From Pseudomonas sp. MF4836 (GTDB lineage: Bacteria > Pseudomonadota > Gammaproteobacteria > Pseudomonadales > Pseudomonadaceae), in assembly GCF_002018875.1 (NCBI RefSeq), contig NZ_MVOL01000024.1, forward strand, positions 1 through 55,127: a stretch of DNA of 55,127 nucleotides, in the 5' to 3' direction. The translations under genes were made by a program, and so were the position numbers. The notes under the pieces are model-generated. The model saw only the letters and a list, made by a program, of their open reading frames with translations, ran no database searches and was not told the origin of the DNA. Within the stretch, counting starts at the first letter, position 1, and every line of letters begins with the position of its first letter. Shown here one piece after another: positions 8,428-17,210 of this stretch.

Positions 8428-8680
8428 GAGTAAATCTCTGGTGGTGGGCTTTTATGCTGTTCCCATCGTCGCCAAACAACGGGTGGCAGCTGTACGCAGG
8501 TTGGCGAGCCGGCACCAGATAAGCCGGCAGACCCGAAGGTCTCCCACGCACAGCCGCCATAGAGCGATTGTGCGGGTGCAAAAGTACCTGCAAGCAGCGG
8601 CTTTTGCATCAGTTCTGGTGTTAGGTCGCCAAACCCAGCCGTCGTTATCGACGGCTTGCCGACTATAGCCAATCCGTTGA
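8428..8680 (-). promoter_or_regulatory. Long structured leader upstream of the DUF3077-like gene
   Basis: Read on the minus strand, about 250 bases before the start codon hold several hairpins. TGCAAAAG pairs with CTTTTGCA (8606-8613 and 8582-8575). A CCCGCACA arm pairs with TGTGCGTGGG. AGACC and GGTCT close on a TTCG tetraloop. Two copies of GCCGGC flank TTATCTGGT. TTTGGCGAC occurs twice as a direct repeat around these elements. This reads as a folded RNA leader. I recall near-identical sequence before other DUF3077 genes in Pseudomonas, which would make it a recurring cis-element. Confidence 0.5.
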
Positions 8681-9119
8681 TTGCCTTTAAAGGGCTGGCC
8701 GGGTTGGGGTTTCTGATGTTGTTGTAAGGCCTTTCCTATTTTATCGAGGACCCCGTTCAGCCAACTTAACCGCTGACGACCTCGGGTTGCTTTCAAATCA
8801 CTGCCTGTATTCGGCGTAGGTGAATTCTCAGCCAGCAGAAGGTGGTGTTATTCTCGCGCACGTTTGCCAGTTGCTCTTGAGCAACACTCTATGCGCTAAA
8901 AGGGGCGCATTTCAGGCGGACGCAGAGCTTGAAAGCACCTCGAAGAACGCCTCGAAAAACGTCCAGTCGATGTTTTCCTGGCTTGATGTAAATACCATGC
9001 ACTTTACGGCCTCCGACCCCCGCGTCGGAATCTGTTCCGGGGCCCAACCCCCTTCGCCTATTCACCTATCAAAGGATGATGGAGCCGTTGCTCAATGGCT
9101 CCACAACGGGAATACGCCC

Positions 9120-10253
9120 ATGCTCATTAATTACCTCGAACGCTCCATGTCGGCCTTGCGCTCCATCGGCATCACTTTCCCCCAGCAGGAGATGCCAGTG
9201 CTGGCGCTGTTGGACAAGGTGGCGGTGTATGACGTTGACCGCGTGACCAATATCGCCGCCACCTTGCAGCAGTCCACCGCGTTTAACGCTGCGGTGCGCG
9301 ACAAGTTGCAGGGCATGGACATCAGCACCCGCTATGCCGATATCGCCACCAGTTTCGATTCGATTCGCAACGATGCGCAGCAGATGATGGAGTGGATGGC
9401 CGACGGCAAGTTGCAGTTCTCCGAGCGCATTCAGTTGGCGTGGTTGAACATGCGTCGCGGCTCGATCCCGGATCGTTTTGAGAGCATCCGCGAGAATTAC
9501 CTCGCCGTGGCCAAGTCGGCGAATGAGCAGATCCAGCTGGAAACGCTGATCCTCGAGGCCTATCAGGACTATCGCTTGGCGATGAAGTCGGCCGAGGTGG
9601 ATGCCTGTGAAGTCCAGAAGATCGCCCAGACGCAAATGGATGCCCGACGCCAGGCCTTGGCGGACGCCAGCGCTGCACTTGAGGTGGTGGGGGCGGCCGC
9701 GCCGGACCAGGCCAAGCTGGAGTTGGAGCGGGATGTGGCGCTGCGTGATTTGCAGGATGAGGACAAACGCTTCCAGATCATTACCGACATCGCCGATCAA
9801 CTGAAGGCCGCCTATGGTGCGGCGGAGTTGGTATTCGCCCGCCTCAATCAGTATCACGCGGTCAAGGAGCGGCTGTATCAGCGGGCAGTCAGTTTCTTCG
9901 CCACCAACGAGATTGTCCTGACAGGGTTGGCGGCGGGTTTCACTTCCTCCGGCGGCCTGGCAGAAACCACCCAGACTCTGAATGCCATGACCGACGGTAT
10001 CAATACCAGTCTTGAAGTGCAGGCCCGTGTTGGAGGCGACCAGCTTAATGCGGCGCTCAAGGCCGGTTACGGTTCGAGCCTCAAGGCCAGTTCGGTCAAG
10101 GCGCTGGCGGATGCGGTGCTGGAGTTCCAGGCCAGTAGCCTGAGCCTGATTCAGGAGCTGCGTAAGGAGTCGGCGTCGGCCGCTGCGGAAATCGAGTCGG
10201 TCACTGAGGACAGCAAGCGCCGCTTCACCGCGCTCCTGCAGAAGGGGATGTGA
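9120..10253 (+). CDS. All-helical protein, first gene of the DUF6384 operon
   Basis: About 377 residues, soluble and almost entirely helical, with charged coiled-coil stretches in the middle (A-C-E-V-Q-K-I-A-Q-T-Q-M-D-A-R-R) and at the C-terminus. No signal peptide or membrane segment is seen. Relatives are labelled 'cell surface protein' in databases (from memory), which the sequence does not support. The frame is open from 8820, but the sequence before 9120 is not protein-like; the start at M-L-I-N-Y-L-E-R places about 25 residues before the conserved-looking core. Other starts at 8970, 8997 and 9147 remain possible. It ends one base before the next gene. GC content is lower than in flanking genes. 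Confidence 0.75.
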   Translation: MLINYLERSMSALRSIGITFPQQEMPVLALLDKVAVYDVDRVTNIAATLQQSTAFNAAVRDKLQGMDISTRYADIATSFDSIRNDAQQMMEWMADGKLQFSERIQLAWLNMRRGSIPDRFESIRENYLAVAKSANEQIQLETLILEAYQDYRLAMKSAEVDACEVQKIAQTQMDARRQALADASAALEVVGAAAPDQAKLELERDVALRDLQDEDKRFQIITDIADQLKAAYGAAELVFARLNQYHAVKERLYQRAVSFFATNEIVLTGLAAGFTSSGGLAETTQTLNAMTDGINTSLEVQARVGGDQLNAALKAGYGSSLKASSVKALADAVLEFQASSLSLIQELRKESASAAAEIESVTEDSKRRFTALLQKGM

Positions 10254-10254
10254 G

Positions 10255-11682
10255 GTGAGCGAGGTTTCTCTTACCGAACAGATGGGCGCCATGGCGCTGA
10301 TTGATGAGCTGCGCCACAGCCAGACGGAGATCCAGAAACACCTGAATCTGCCCCTGCATCGCAAGGCGGTGGCTGAGCGGATTCGTGAGTTCTACAAAGC
10401 CAAGGGTATTGACGTCGAGGATGGGCTAGTGGAGCAGGGGGTGCGTAACTACTTTGCTACACGTCTTGTTTATGAAGCACCGAAGCTGCGTTGGTGGGAG
10501 CAGCGTGTAGCGGATACTTACCTGCGTCGCCGCTTTTGGCAGAAATGGGTACTGATATGGACGCCCATTGTTTTGTATTCGCTGTATGCCTGGACCCACG
10601 TGTTTATCGACCTCAAGGAACAAGGCCGCTATACCCAGGCTGATTTGGTCAGCCTGCAGAATGAGGCGCACACCCGCACGCAGCAGGTGTTCTTGGTGCA
10701 AGAACAGTTGGGCAAGCTGGAGCCCGAAGTTCAGGCGGGGCAGGTCGCGGCGGCGACGCGTTTAATGTATACGGCCAAGAACGGGTTGGCGAAAGCCCGT
10801 GAGCAGGCGTCGATCAAGTTGCCGCAGTTTGCCCTGCCTCAAGAACAGCGCAGTTTCAGCGATGGGGTCATGGTCTCCAATGCCAGGGACAACTTGAAAG
10901 CAAGCGTCACATCGCTAAAGGACGTGCAGGCTCAACTGGACAAGATCAAGAACCTGTTGGTCGCGGCGCAAAAACTCAAGCGTTTGACTGCCAGTCGCGA
11001 GTTTCTTATTGCCAGCAAGGCTGTCCCCGAGGTTGCAGCGGCAGCCAAGGAGGCCCAATGGGCGTTGGATGATGCTGACACCAAGGGTGTGACGGCGGCT
11101 ATTGCCAAGGTGGACCGGGCGGTAAGACTGACCGATCGGCAAAGTTTGAACCCCAATTACCTCGCCTCCCTTGAGGCGGCCCGGGCAAGTGTGCAGCAGA
11201 TGGGGTTGAGCCAGGGGGATGCGGCGCAATTCCAGCCGTTGTTGAATAAGGTAGACCAAGCGATCAAGGCCCTGGATGTCTCCGGCACCACCAGTGGGCT
11301 CAAGGAGATAGAGCAGTTACTGGCGTTTGCCAAGACCCCTTTGAAGCTGGATGTGGTGAGCCGTGTGGGCGAAAAATCAATGGTCGAGCGTAACTACGAC
11401 CCGACCGGGGGCAAGAGTTGGTACCTGTTGACCGAGGCGACCGACGCTGCCGGCAATGTGGTACCGGTGCCGATTACCAGTATCGAGACCGGGGAGAAGC
11501 GTTACGCCAGAATATTCGGTGTTCGGGTTAATCAGGCCACCTATCAGGAGGTCAAGAATGACAAGTTGGCCGATGGTCATGTGGATAATCGGCGTCTGGG
11601 CAGCAAGGATGCCAATTCCTTGAGCTTCAAGTTCGTCAAAGGGCGTACAACCGCCAAACCTGCTTACATTTTGGAGTGGTGA
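10255..11682 (+). CDS. DUF6384-like membrane-anchored coiled-coil protein
   Basis: A 475-residue protein with an N-terminal cytoplasmic helical region (1-95), one transmembrane helix (about 97-117, preceded by R-R-R-F-W-Q-K-W, so N-terminus inside), a long helical and coiled-coil region (about 120-370), and a C-terminal beta-rich domain (about 375-475). By the positive-inside rule the large C-terminal part would be periplasmic. The GTG start lies one base after the previous stop, indicating coupling. I associate it with DUF6384, an uncharacterised family; this is from memory. The plan resembles envelope-spanning scaffold proteins, but no enzymatic motif is visible. Confidence 0.75.
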   Translation: MSEVSLTEQMGAMALIDELRHSQTEIQKHLNLPLHRKAVAERIREFYKAKGIDVEDGLVEQGVRNYFATRLVYEAPKLRWWEQRVADTYLRRRFWQKWVLIWTPIVLYSLYAWTHVFIDLKEQGRYTQADLVSLQNEAHTRTQQVFLVQEQLGKLEPEVQAGQVAAATRLMYTAKNGLAKAREQASIKLPQFALPQEQRSFSDGVMVSNARDNLKASVTSLKDVQAQLDKIKNLLVAAQKLKRLTASREFLIASKAVPEVAAAAKEAQWALDDADTKGVTAAIAKVDRAVRLTDRQSLNPNYLASLEAARASVQQMGLSQGDAAQFQPLLNKVDQAIKALDVSGTTSGLKEIEQLLAFAKTPLKLDVVSRVGEKSMVERNYDPTGGKSWYLLTEATDAAGNVVPVPITSIETGEKRYARIFGVRVNQATYQEVKNDKLADGHVDNRRLGSKDANSLSFKFVKGRTTAKPAYILEW

Positions 11683-12965
11683 TGAGCGCGAACAGCATGA
11701 TGGCGACCCTCAGTGAAAACTCCCGACGCTATGAATATGAACTGCGCAAGCTGCAGCGAGAGCTGTCCAAGGCCCATGAGCGCGAGTTGCGACTGGAACA
11801 GGAAATCACTGATGCGTTGGCGCAGATCGCCGGTTATCAACTCAAGAACGTTGGCCAGCAGTCGGTTGAAGTCAAGCGTTTGCTGAAGCAGCGCAATGAG
11901 GGCGAGGCACAGTTGCGCGAGCGCCTGACCGCAGCTGAGGCCAGTGTGGAACACCATCTGCGAGCGGCTATGGAGGTTTCGGGTGGGCTTCAGGCTCAGG
12001 TCGCGGGCATCGATCGGCAGTTGGCGGATGACCCAGGCTATCAGCGTCAGGTACTCGCATTGCGTGAGGCGGAGATGGCTCGGGTTGCAGCGTCTGAGTC
12101 CTATGAGGAGCTGCGTGATGAATGCCGGAGCAAGCTTCAGAGCTTCCAGGTCGACCGGTTATATCTGTACTTGAAGTCGCGCAAGTTCGGGACCGCGGGC
12201 TACCCACGCTGGACCCCTTGGCGGCAGGCTGACCGCTGGGTCGCCAAACTGTGCAACTTTACTGAAAACTGGCGCACCGAGCAGACGCTGCTGGCGCTTC
12301 AGGAAGCCAATCAAAGTGCTGCCAGCCGCTTGGAGAAAGAAGAGGCTGCCCAACAGGCCAAGCTGACGCAGCTGTATCAAGCGGCGTCCACCGGCGGTGA
12401 ATTTGCCGAGCTTCAGCAGCGCTTGCAGACTGCGCTGCAGGCGGTGGAGGTGGCTAAAGGCCAAGCCAATGAAGTGCATGCCAGTCTGGATGCCTACAGC
12501 GCGAAGCGGGACGAGTATCTGGCGCAGGCTTCAGTACTGTTGGCCGAGCAACTGGCCGAGATGAGTGACCAGAAGCTTGCACGCCTGGCGGCGCAAACCC
12601 CCGGTTCCGAGGATGATAAGCAGGTGGTGGAAGTACGTGATCTGCGCGCCGAACTTGAAGCGTTGCAGAAGCAGGTACCGTTTCTGCAGGGTAAGTGCGA
12701 AGAGGCTCAGGGCGAATATGAACGAGCCAAACAGCTTGAACGAAGTCTGTTGGCCAGCGAGGCGGGTCGAGCCAGCCAGAGCGTTTCCAGCAGTGGCAAC
12801 GTCAACTCGCTGATGGTTGGTTTCATGAAGGGCGCGCTATCGGTGGCGCAGGCTCCGAGTCGAGACAGTAGTAGTCGCAGTTCCGGATCTTCCAACTCAA
12901 ACAGTTCATTCAGTAGTTCCCGTCCTCGCGATGGGGGTGGGTTTTCTACCAGCGACAGTCTCTAG
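11682..12965 (+). CDS. Coiled-coil protein with Ser/Gly-rich tail, third gene of the DUF6384 operon
   Basis: A 427-residue soluble protein. Residues 1-140 and about 200-365 are long coiled coils rich in E/Q/L/A/R, separated by an aromatic-rich segment (G-Y-P-R-W-T-P-W-R-Q-A-D-R-W). The last 55 residues are low-complexity Ser/Asn, ending D-G-G-G-F-S-T-S-D-S-L. The ATG overlaps the previous stop codon (TGATG), so translation is coupled. There is no signal peptide. The coiled coils suggest a filament or scaffold working with the membrane-anchored partner upstream. I do not recognise a characterised family. Confidence 0.75.
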   Translation: MSANSMMATLSENSRRYEYELRKLQRELSKAHERELRLEQEITDALAQIAGYQLKNVGQQSVEVKRLLKQRNEGEAQLRERLTAAEASVEHHLRAAMEVSGGLQAQVAGIDRQLADDPGYQRQVLALREAEMARVAASESYEELRDECRSKLQSFQVDRLYLYLKSRKFGTAGYPRWTPWRQADRWVAKLCNFTENWRTEQTLLALQEANQSAASRLEKEEAAQQAKLTQLYQAASTGGEFAELQQRLQTALQAVEVAKGQANEVHASLDAYSAKRDEYLAQASVLLAEQLAEMSDQKLARLAAQTPGSEDDKQVVEVRDLRAELEALQKQVPFLQGKCEEAQGEYERAKQLERSLLASEAGRASQSVSSSGNVNSLMVGFMKGALSVAQAPSRDSSSRSSGSSNSNSSFSSSRPRDGGGFSTSDSL

Positions 12966-13035
12966 GTCAATCAGGCCTGTTGGAGGGAAAGTAGAGTAGG
13001 GCGAGTACCAATTCATGCTGGTCAGTTAAAGAAAG

Positions 13036-13070
13036 CGCTGTTTTCTCATGCAGAGGAAACGGCGTTTTTT
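13036..13070 (+). terminator. Probable terminator of the three-gene operon
   Basis: CGCTGTTTTCT (13036-13046) pairs, with some G-U pairs, with AGAGGAAACGGCG, which is followed by six T residues (13065-13070). It lies 70 bases after the last gene. The remaining bases up to 13264 show nothing I recognise. Confidence 0.65.
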
Positions 13071-13264
13071 GCCTCTGGTCTGAGGGGGGATATTTGCTGG
13101 TAGAGCTGTGCTGATTCGAAGCTTTTGGGGGTGTGCTCAATACCTTGTGTGACGCTAGCTTGATGACTGCTATGAGGTTCTACCCGGGATAATTAGGGCT
13201 CAGGTTTTGCCACCGCTGTGCGGTCGAGCCGGAGCACGCTGCCTCGCCACGGGGAGCCCTTTGG

Positions 13265-14212
13265 TTAAAGCGCCTTCACCGGAATACAGATCTCACATTC
13301 CAACTCGCCGGTTTGCGCGTCGTAGGGGGCGTAGACCGGGTAGCGTTCGAAGGCCGGCCGGGCGTCGAGTTGCAGGCCGCTGCGCGGGAGCCAGTCGCGG
13401 CAGAGTTCGAGCCAGGCATCGGCGATGTCCGGGCCTTTGCCTGCGTAGGGCGCGACGGCGTAGAGGCCGCCGGGCAGGAGGCTGAGGGTAGCGGGTGCGG
13501 CGCTGATGAGCTCGGCGGGGACTTCGATGCAGGCGTCGTAGCGGCATTGGTGGGCCGGGATGATGCTCGGGTCGTCGTGGCCGATGCCATAGCGCACGCG
13601 ATTGAACAGCTGGTTGTCGATCATCCAGCGCGCTGCGGTCTCGCGCCAGAACAGGCCGATGCCGGTGCCATAGGGGCCGGTGTAGCGCAGGCAGGCCACG
13701 GGCACCGGTGGCAGGTGTTTGAGGGTGACGTTCATCAGCGGCTCCTTGAGGTGAATGAAGGCGTCAGGGTCGTCGAATCCCGGGATATGGGTCTGATCGG
13801 GGTTGGGTAACTCGCGCAGGCGGCGCTCACGCACGTCGCTGAGGCGACGGTGCCAGCGTTTGGGTTCGCTGCTGCGCCAGCTGCTTGGGGTGACTGAGTA
13901 GTGTTGCTTGAAGGCCCGGGAAAACGCCTCGCCCGAACTGAAGCCAGCCGTCAACGCGACCTCAAGGATGCTTGCCTGAGGTTCACTGGCCAGTTGATAG
14001 GCGGCGTGGGCCAGGCGCCTGCGGCGCAGGTAATCGCCCAGGGGTTCCCCGACCCAGGCGTTGAACAGGCGATGAAAATGCCGTGGGGTGAAATGCGCGA
14101 TTTGCGCCAGGTCCGCCAGCTCCAGGGGCTGGTCCAGGTGATGGTCGATATGCTCCAGCACCCGGTTCATACGCAGGGTGTATTGGTGCAGGCTGAGGTC
14201 GGCGGGGGTCAT
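13265..14212 (-). CDS. AraC-family regulator with GyrI-like effector domain
   Basis: A 315-residue regulator. Residues 10-115 hold the two AraC helix-turn-helix motifs (E-L-A-D-L-A-Q-I-A-H-F-T-P-R-H-F-H-R and I-L-E-V-A-L-T-A-G-F-S-S-G-E-A-F-S-R-A-F). Residues about 160-315 form a GyrI/Rob-type small-molecule-binding domain (R-Y-T-G-P-Y-G, Y-D-A-C-I-E-V, and the closing Y-P-V-Y-A-P-Y ... L-E-C-E-I-C-I-P-V-K). Members such as Rob and SbmC-linked regulators sense amphipathic or toxic compounds and control export or stress genes. It stands alone, and its target is not evident. Confidence 0.9.
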   Translation of the reverse strand: MTPADLSLHQYTLRMNRVLEHIDHHLDQPLELADLAQIAHFTPRHFHRLFNAWVGEPLGDYLRRRRLAHAAYQLASEPQASILEVALTAGFSSGEAFSRAFKQHYSVTPSSWRSSEPKRWHRRLSDVRERRLRELPNPDQTHIPGFDDPDAFIHLKEPLMNVTLKHLPPVPVACLRYTGPYGTGIGLFWRETAARWMIDNQLFNRVRYGIGHDDPSIIPAHQCRYDACIEVPAELISAAPATLSLLPGGLYAVAPYAGKGPDIADAWLELCRDWLPRSGLQLDARPAFERYPVYAPYDAQTGELECEICIPVKAL

Positions 14213-14391
14213 ATTTGCAGCTTAGCCGGGGCTTGGTGGTATGCGGGGTAGCCGTTGCCGCGTTCGACCCGGTGCCCAGCGGTTTCCGATCAAGGGTCGG
14301 ATCAGGCGCAGGAAATCCTGAACGGCTGAAAACCACACCGGTCACAACCTATGAAAGGCATTTCACTCTTATGTGTGGAGGTTGAATCAGG

Positions 14392-14784
14392 ATGACGACT
14401 TATAACTGGGATTTGATTGAACGGCTGTTGCACGAAGTGCAGAACAGCGCCGGCCATAGCTTTACCCCGCGGCCCTACGCCGAGCAGCATGCGGCGGCCA
14501 AGGAAGCCGAGGGCGAGTCGACGGGCAATCTGGATGAGCTGAAGGTCACGGCCACCGAGTACGAAAAGCTGCTGTTGGATCGGGGCTTTATCGAGTCGCG
14601 GCCGGAGGACGAGGGCGGCAACGGTGAGAATTTCATTCTGACGCCGCGGGGCTCCAGCCTGTTGTGCATGATCGACAGCAGTATCCCCGGCAACGATCAC
14701 CCGCGTCAGGTACTGGACGAACAGGCCGATGCCCTGGATCCGGCGACCTTCGACGAAGTGGCGAGCAAGGCCCAGATTGCCTGA
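14392..14784 (+). CDS. DUF2513-like winged-helix protein
   Basis: A 130-residue cytosolic protein starting M-T-T-Y-N-W-D-L-I-E-R-L-L, which resembles the W-D-L-I-R start of DUF2513 proteins. The middle section has the winged-helix-like pattern E-Y-E-K-L-L-L-D-R-G-F-I-E followed by F-I-L-T-P-R-G, as expected for a small regulatory or adaptor protein. GGAGG lies about 12 bases upstream of the ATG, with a second weaker AGGA closer. It is divergent from the AraC-type regulator. The family assignment is by motif only. Confidence 0.7.
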   Translation: MTTYNWDLIERLLHEVQNSAGHSFTPRPYAEQHAAAKEAEGESTGNLDELKVTATEYEKLLLDRGFIESRPEDEGGNGENFILTPRGSSLLCMIDSSIPGNDHPRQVLDEQADALDPATFDEVASKAQIA

Positions 14785-14821
14785 GCCTTGGGCCCCGCGT
14801 CGCCAGTTGCCAGTGAAAGCT

Positions 14822-15691
14822 TCAGCTCTGGCGCGCGGCTTTTAGGCACTTGAGGGCTTCGAAGTCGCTGCGTACGCCATCGATCTTCTTCAGAAGACGT
14901 TGGCGTTGCTCCACCGTACTTTGGGCCATCAGGTCCACCAAAAGGCTGCGTGCCGCCTGTTCAGTGGCGGCGTAGGCCTGGCGATATTCCGGCGTCCACA
15001 AGCTCTCGCGATTGACCAGCAGTTGCTCGATGCGTTGCGGGAAATCACTGACATGGCGCTGCTCCACGGCGGCGCTGAACTGCGTCTGCCAATGGGCGCG
15101 GTTGGCGATCCATTGTTGATTCTGATCGCCGAGGTCGGCTGACCACTGTTCGACCCGCTGCTGCTGTTGCGGGCTGAGCGCGCCCAGCCAGGCGTTGAGG
15201 CGTTTAGTCATGCGCTCGCTGCGTTGCTTGATCTGTTCCTGCAAGGTCGGCTTGAGGTACTGCGCCTGACGCTCGCGCTGATCCTTGGCGAAGGCGTTGT
15301 TCATGTCCTTGACCTGTTGATCGTCCAGGCCCTGCAGCAATTGGATGGCCGATGGGGTGATCTCCCGGGCGGTCTGGGCGATGGCCTGCTTGGCTTCCTG
15401 GGTTCGCACTTGCAGGGCCGCGTCGTCGACCTGGTTGCTTTCAACCATTTGCTGCAGGCGGTCGAGCCAGTCGAGGTAGCCCGGTAGCTGGGTGCTGCAA
15501 TGCCAGCTCAGGTGTTCCTTGAGGCGTTGGTTGAACCAGCCCTTTTGCTCGCTGTTCATGTCCAGGTAGTCGTTGAGCGTCCAGGGGATGATCACGTCGA
15601 GGTTGCGATAGGCCAGGCCAACGCGGTTACAGGCGCTGGAGGCGAAGCACAGCACTAACAGCATTGCGAAATGGATTAACCGGCGCGACAT
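14822..15691 (-). CDS. DUF6279-family lipoprotein
   Basis: A 289-residue lipoprotein: the lipobox A-S-S-A-C gives lipid attachment at Cys21. The mature protein starts N-R-V-G-L-A-Y-R-N-L-D-V-I-I-P-W, then W-T-L-N-D-Y-L-D-M-N, both typical of DUF6279 proteins. The rest is helical and very Gln/Arg-rich, with about 60 residues resembling a chaperone-like helical bundle (compare LptD/LolB-independent helical lipoproteins). The function is unknown. AAGGA precedes the ATG. It lies 65 bases downstream of the TorF-type porin on the same strand, so the two may be co-transcribed. Confidence 0.85.
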   Translation of the reverse strand: MSRRLIHFAMLLVLCFASSACNRVGLAYRNLDVIIPWTLNDYLDMNSEQKGWFNQRLKEHLSWHCSTQLPGYLDWLDRLQQMVESNQVDDAALQVRTQEAKQAIAQTAREITPSAIQLLQGLDDQQVKDMNNAFAKDQRERQAQYLKPTLQEQIKQRSERMTKRLNAWLGALSPQQQQRVEQWSADLGDQNQQWIANRAHWQTQFSAAVEQRHVSDFPQRIEQLLVNRESLWTPEYRQAYAATEQAARSLLVDLMAQSTVEQRQRLLKKIDGVRSDFEALKCLKAARQS

Positions 15692-15756
15692 GGGCGAGTC
15701 CTTGCGAATGCGGGTTTGTGTATCTGAACCCGAAAGGCGCCCCGCAGTTCAGCCTT

Positions 15757-16476
15757 TTAATAGAAGGAGCGTTCGGCCTTGAACGTCAGCAGGCCGTCGC
15801 ATTCGGCGTTTTGCCCAGAATAGGCCGAGCAGTCGCCGCCGTTGAGGTTGGAGTCGCTGTAGATCAGGTTGAGGTCGATCCCCATCCACGGCCGTGAGAG
15901 CTTCACCGACCAGTCATTGAAGCTGTTGACGTAGCCGCCACTGGTGATCGACACCGGGTTGCCCAGCTGATGGTTGGTGTATTTGACGCTGACGCCGATG
16001 CCAAATGGCGCATTCCCGCCGAGGTCGGCGAACAGGGTGCTGTTGCGTTTGTCCGGGTCGTTGCTGAAGGCCGCGCCAAAGCGGCTGCCGAGCAGGGTCA
16101 GGCCGCCGAAAAATTCATGGCTGTCCAGGGTTTCCAGCTTGGGGTAGCTGTAATGGATCATCCCCAGCTCATAGCCCAGGGTCTGGTCGAAGGGCTGCTT
16201 GTAGCCGAGGTAGGAGTCCACTTCCAGTTTGCTCGATGGGCTCAGCCCCACGCTGGGCGACCATTGCCCGGCGTACCAGCCGCTGTCATGGCTCAGGTCC
16301 AGGCCGCCGTGGAATGAGCCGGAGCTGGTCGGCTTGACCAGTCCCTGGGCCATGCTGCGCGTCGGGGTGGTGCCCAGCTTGAGGTCGAAGTCGCCCAATT
16401 CACGCTGGAAAACCTGGGCGTGACTGACGGGGCTGGCCAGCAGTGCGCTGATCAGCAGGAAAGAGGGTTTGAGCAT
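15757..16476 (-). CDS. TorF-family putative porin
   Basis: A 239-residue outer-membrane protein with a signal peptide cleaved after S-H-A (residue 20) and a mature part with alternating amphipathic beta-strands ending in the outer-membrane terminal aromatic (S-F-Y). The patterns S-G-S-F-H-G-G-L-D-L-S and L-G-Y-K-Q-P-F-D-Q match the TIGR02001/TorF putative porin family, usually about 230-250 residues. The start at 16476 (M-L-K-P-S) is used, with GGAGTG about 8 bases upstream. The transported solute is unknown. Confidence 0.82.
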   Translation of the reverse strand: MLKPSFLLISALLASPVSHAQVFQRELGDFDLKLGTTPTRSMAQGLVKPTSSGSFHGGLDLSHDSGWYAGQWSPSVGLSPSSKLEVDSYLGYKQPFDQTLGYELGMIHYSYPKLETLDSHEFFGGLTLLGSRFGAAFSNDPDKRNSTLFADLGGNAPFGIGVSVKYTNHQLGNPVSITSGGYVNSFNDWSVKLSRPWMGIDLNLIYSDSNLNGGDCSAYSGQNAECDGLLTFKAERSFY

Positions 16477-16620
16477 GCTGCACTCCATGGGTAGCGAGGA
16501 GCAGAAACCAAGAGCCCTTGGCAAAGGCCCGTTCTAGACGTGTGCAAGCATACCGGCGAAACCTCGGGGTTGAGGGCCGTTCGTCGATTTATGCAAGGAA
16601 AGGGGGGGTCAGGCTCTAGT

Positions 16621-16650
16621 CCTAGCGCTTTGAGGTTCAAAGCGCTTAGG
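16621..16650. other. Strong inverted repeat between the porin and the 62-residue gene
   Basis: CCTAGCGCTTTGA (16621-16633) and TCAAAGCGCTTAGG (16637-16650) are complementary except for one bulged base and are separated by GGT. There is no T-run on either strand, so it may be a transcript-end hairpin for the minus-strand small gene or a protein site. The surrounding 16477-16673 contains nothing else I recognise. Confidence 0.6.
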
Positions 16651-16673
16651 GACCAGGATGTGCTGCGGGGGTA

Positions 16674-16862
16674 TTACTTTTTGCCGAGGGTAATCTGCTT
16701 CGACGGGCCGAAAGTCTGGCCGCTGACGCCTTTGGCAATTTGCTGGATCTCGCCGCCAGACTTGAGGAATGCAGCGATCTGGTTGTTGATCGATTCGCTG
16801 GTTTCAACGGCTGGAGCTGGCTTTGCTTTGCTGTTGGATGCTTTTACACGCATGGCGGCCAT
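16674..16862 (-). CDS. Small basic conserved protein (62 residues)
   Basis: The protein starts M-A-A-M-R-V-K-A-S and contains A-A-F-L-K-S-G-G-E-I-Q-Q-I-A-K-G-V-S-G, ending I-T-L-G-K-K. It is basic and soluble, without a signal peptide. Short proteins with the F-L-K-x-G-G-E-I-Q-x-I motif are conserved in Pseudomonas (from memory), and the motif resembles small transcription-related proteins, but I know no assigned function. A start at 16862 is chosen because AGG lies just upstream; 16853 is also possible. The 350 bases between this gene and cvfB hold nothing recognisable. Confidence 0.65.
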   Translation of the reverse strand: MAAMRVKASNSKAKPAPAVETSESINNQIAAFLKSGGEIQQIAKGVSGQTFGPSKQITLGKK

Positions 16863-17210
16863 TAACCTGTAGAAAATTAACTTGGCCACGCATAATACAT
16901 GAAATGCTTGACAATTGCTTGGTAAATATCCTTCGAAATACTTGGGTGATAAAGAGTTGAGCATCGGACAGTGCTCGCTTTATTTACCTAAGCTGCTGTT
17001 TTAACTAAAGCTTTGTCTTGATTATGGCGTTTTTTAGCGGTCAGGTCGGGGAGTTCGGGACGGCCTCTGCCTGACGAGCGGAGGCCTATGGCTGTGGAAA
17101 TCGAGAAAAATCAATGTCTTCAAGGAAATTTCGTCCACCGCCCGCCTGCGCATCAAACCAACCGGGTAAAACCCCTGTAGAATGCCGCCCACGCAATGAG
17201 GGTATTGGAA

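Noticed and set aside
8820..9119. N-terminal extension of the first gene in the DUF6384 operon
   Set aside because: The frame is open, but the sequence is not protein-like, has no good ribosome-binding site, and the conserved-looking part starts at 9120. Kept only as an alternative start.
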